Positions 29,693-29,719 of a stretch of DNA of 29,719 nt are shown here, in pieces; the stretch's first letter is position 1; every line of letters starts with the position of its first letter. Under the pieces are notes generated by a model. The model was given only the letters and a program-made list of their open reading frames with translations, did no database searches and was not told the origin of the DNA. The position numbers and the translations under genes are program-made. Source of the DNA: JBDSKH01 sp035556655 (GTDB taxonomy: Bacteria; Actinomycetota; Actinomycetes; Actinomycetales; Microbacteriaceae); assembly GCA_035556655.1 (NCBI GenBank), contig DATMFW010000097.1:1-29719 (forward strand), written 5' to 3'.

Positions 29693-29719
29693 GCGTGTAA
29701 GCCATGAAACGGCGCCCGG

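Overview
The window is high-GC DNA (roughly 70%) with almost no gene-free space. It looks like an actinobacterium, most likely Microbacteriaceae (order Micrococcales). The grounds for this are an actinobacterial rpoB-rpoC pair with TTG and GTG starts, an Lhr-type giant helicase, an EVE/ComB-like/DUF427 group, a wall protein with an LAxTG-like sorting motif, and short hairpin repeats with a ggtctcgacacgcc...ctactcgacca core. The family assignment is inference from protein content and repeat style, not from a marker search.

Layout. (1) Positions 45-6264, minus strand: an NAD(P)H:quinone-oxidoreductase-like enzyme, an alpha/beta-hydrolase esterase whose start overlaps the previous stop (TGATG), and the 1546-aa helicase Lhr. 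Two copies of a hairpin repeat sit here, one inside the lhr reading frame and one supplying the esterase stop codon. (2) 6320-15456, plus strand: a DUF4916/NUDIX-like protein with a degenerate Nudix box, a strongly structured leader of about 150 nt, and a 2803-aa secreted, modular surface protein (signal peptide, about six divergent N-terminal modules, DUF11-like and DUF5979-like domains, LALTG motif, membrane segment, basic tail). (3) A 13-bp perfect hairpin at 15463-15494 separates it from a convergent DEAD-box RNA helicase (minus). (4) 17266-18936: an SRPBCC-like gene (minus) divergent from a compact plus-strand group of EVE protein, shortened ComB-like protein and DUF427 protein. (5) 18929-22059, minus strand: a tight run of spermidine-synthase-like protein, PQQ-type sugar dehydrogenase lipoprotein, SprT-like protein and CGNR zinc-finger protein, with a strong promoter at 22093-22121. 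(6) 22130-29692, plus strand: a back-to-back sigma-A-type promoter, then rpoB and rpoC.

Most genes are ordinary housekeeping or conserved actinobacterial genes. The most interesting signals are the leader of the giant surface protein, where one 7-nt segment can pair with either of two identical acccgaa sequences and one of those pairings closes the ribosome binding site in a loop; the mobile-looking hairpin repeats that have become protein-coding; an 18-bp repeat placed exactly 14 nt after two unrelated stop codons; and the shortened ComB-like protein. I see no defence system, CRISPR array, tRNA, rRNA, transposase or phage gene.
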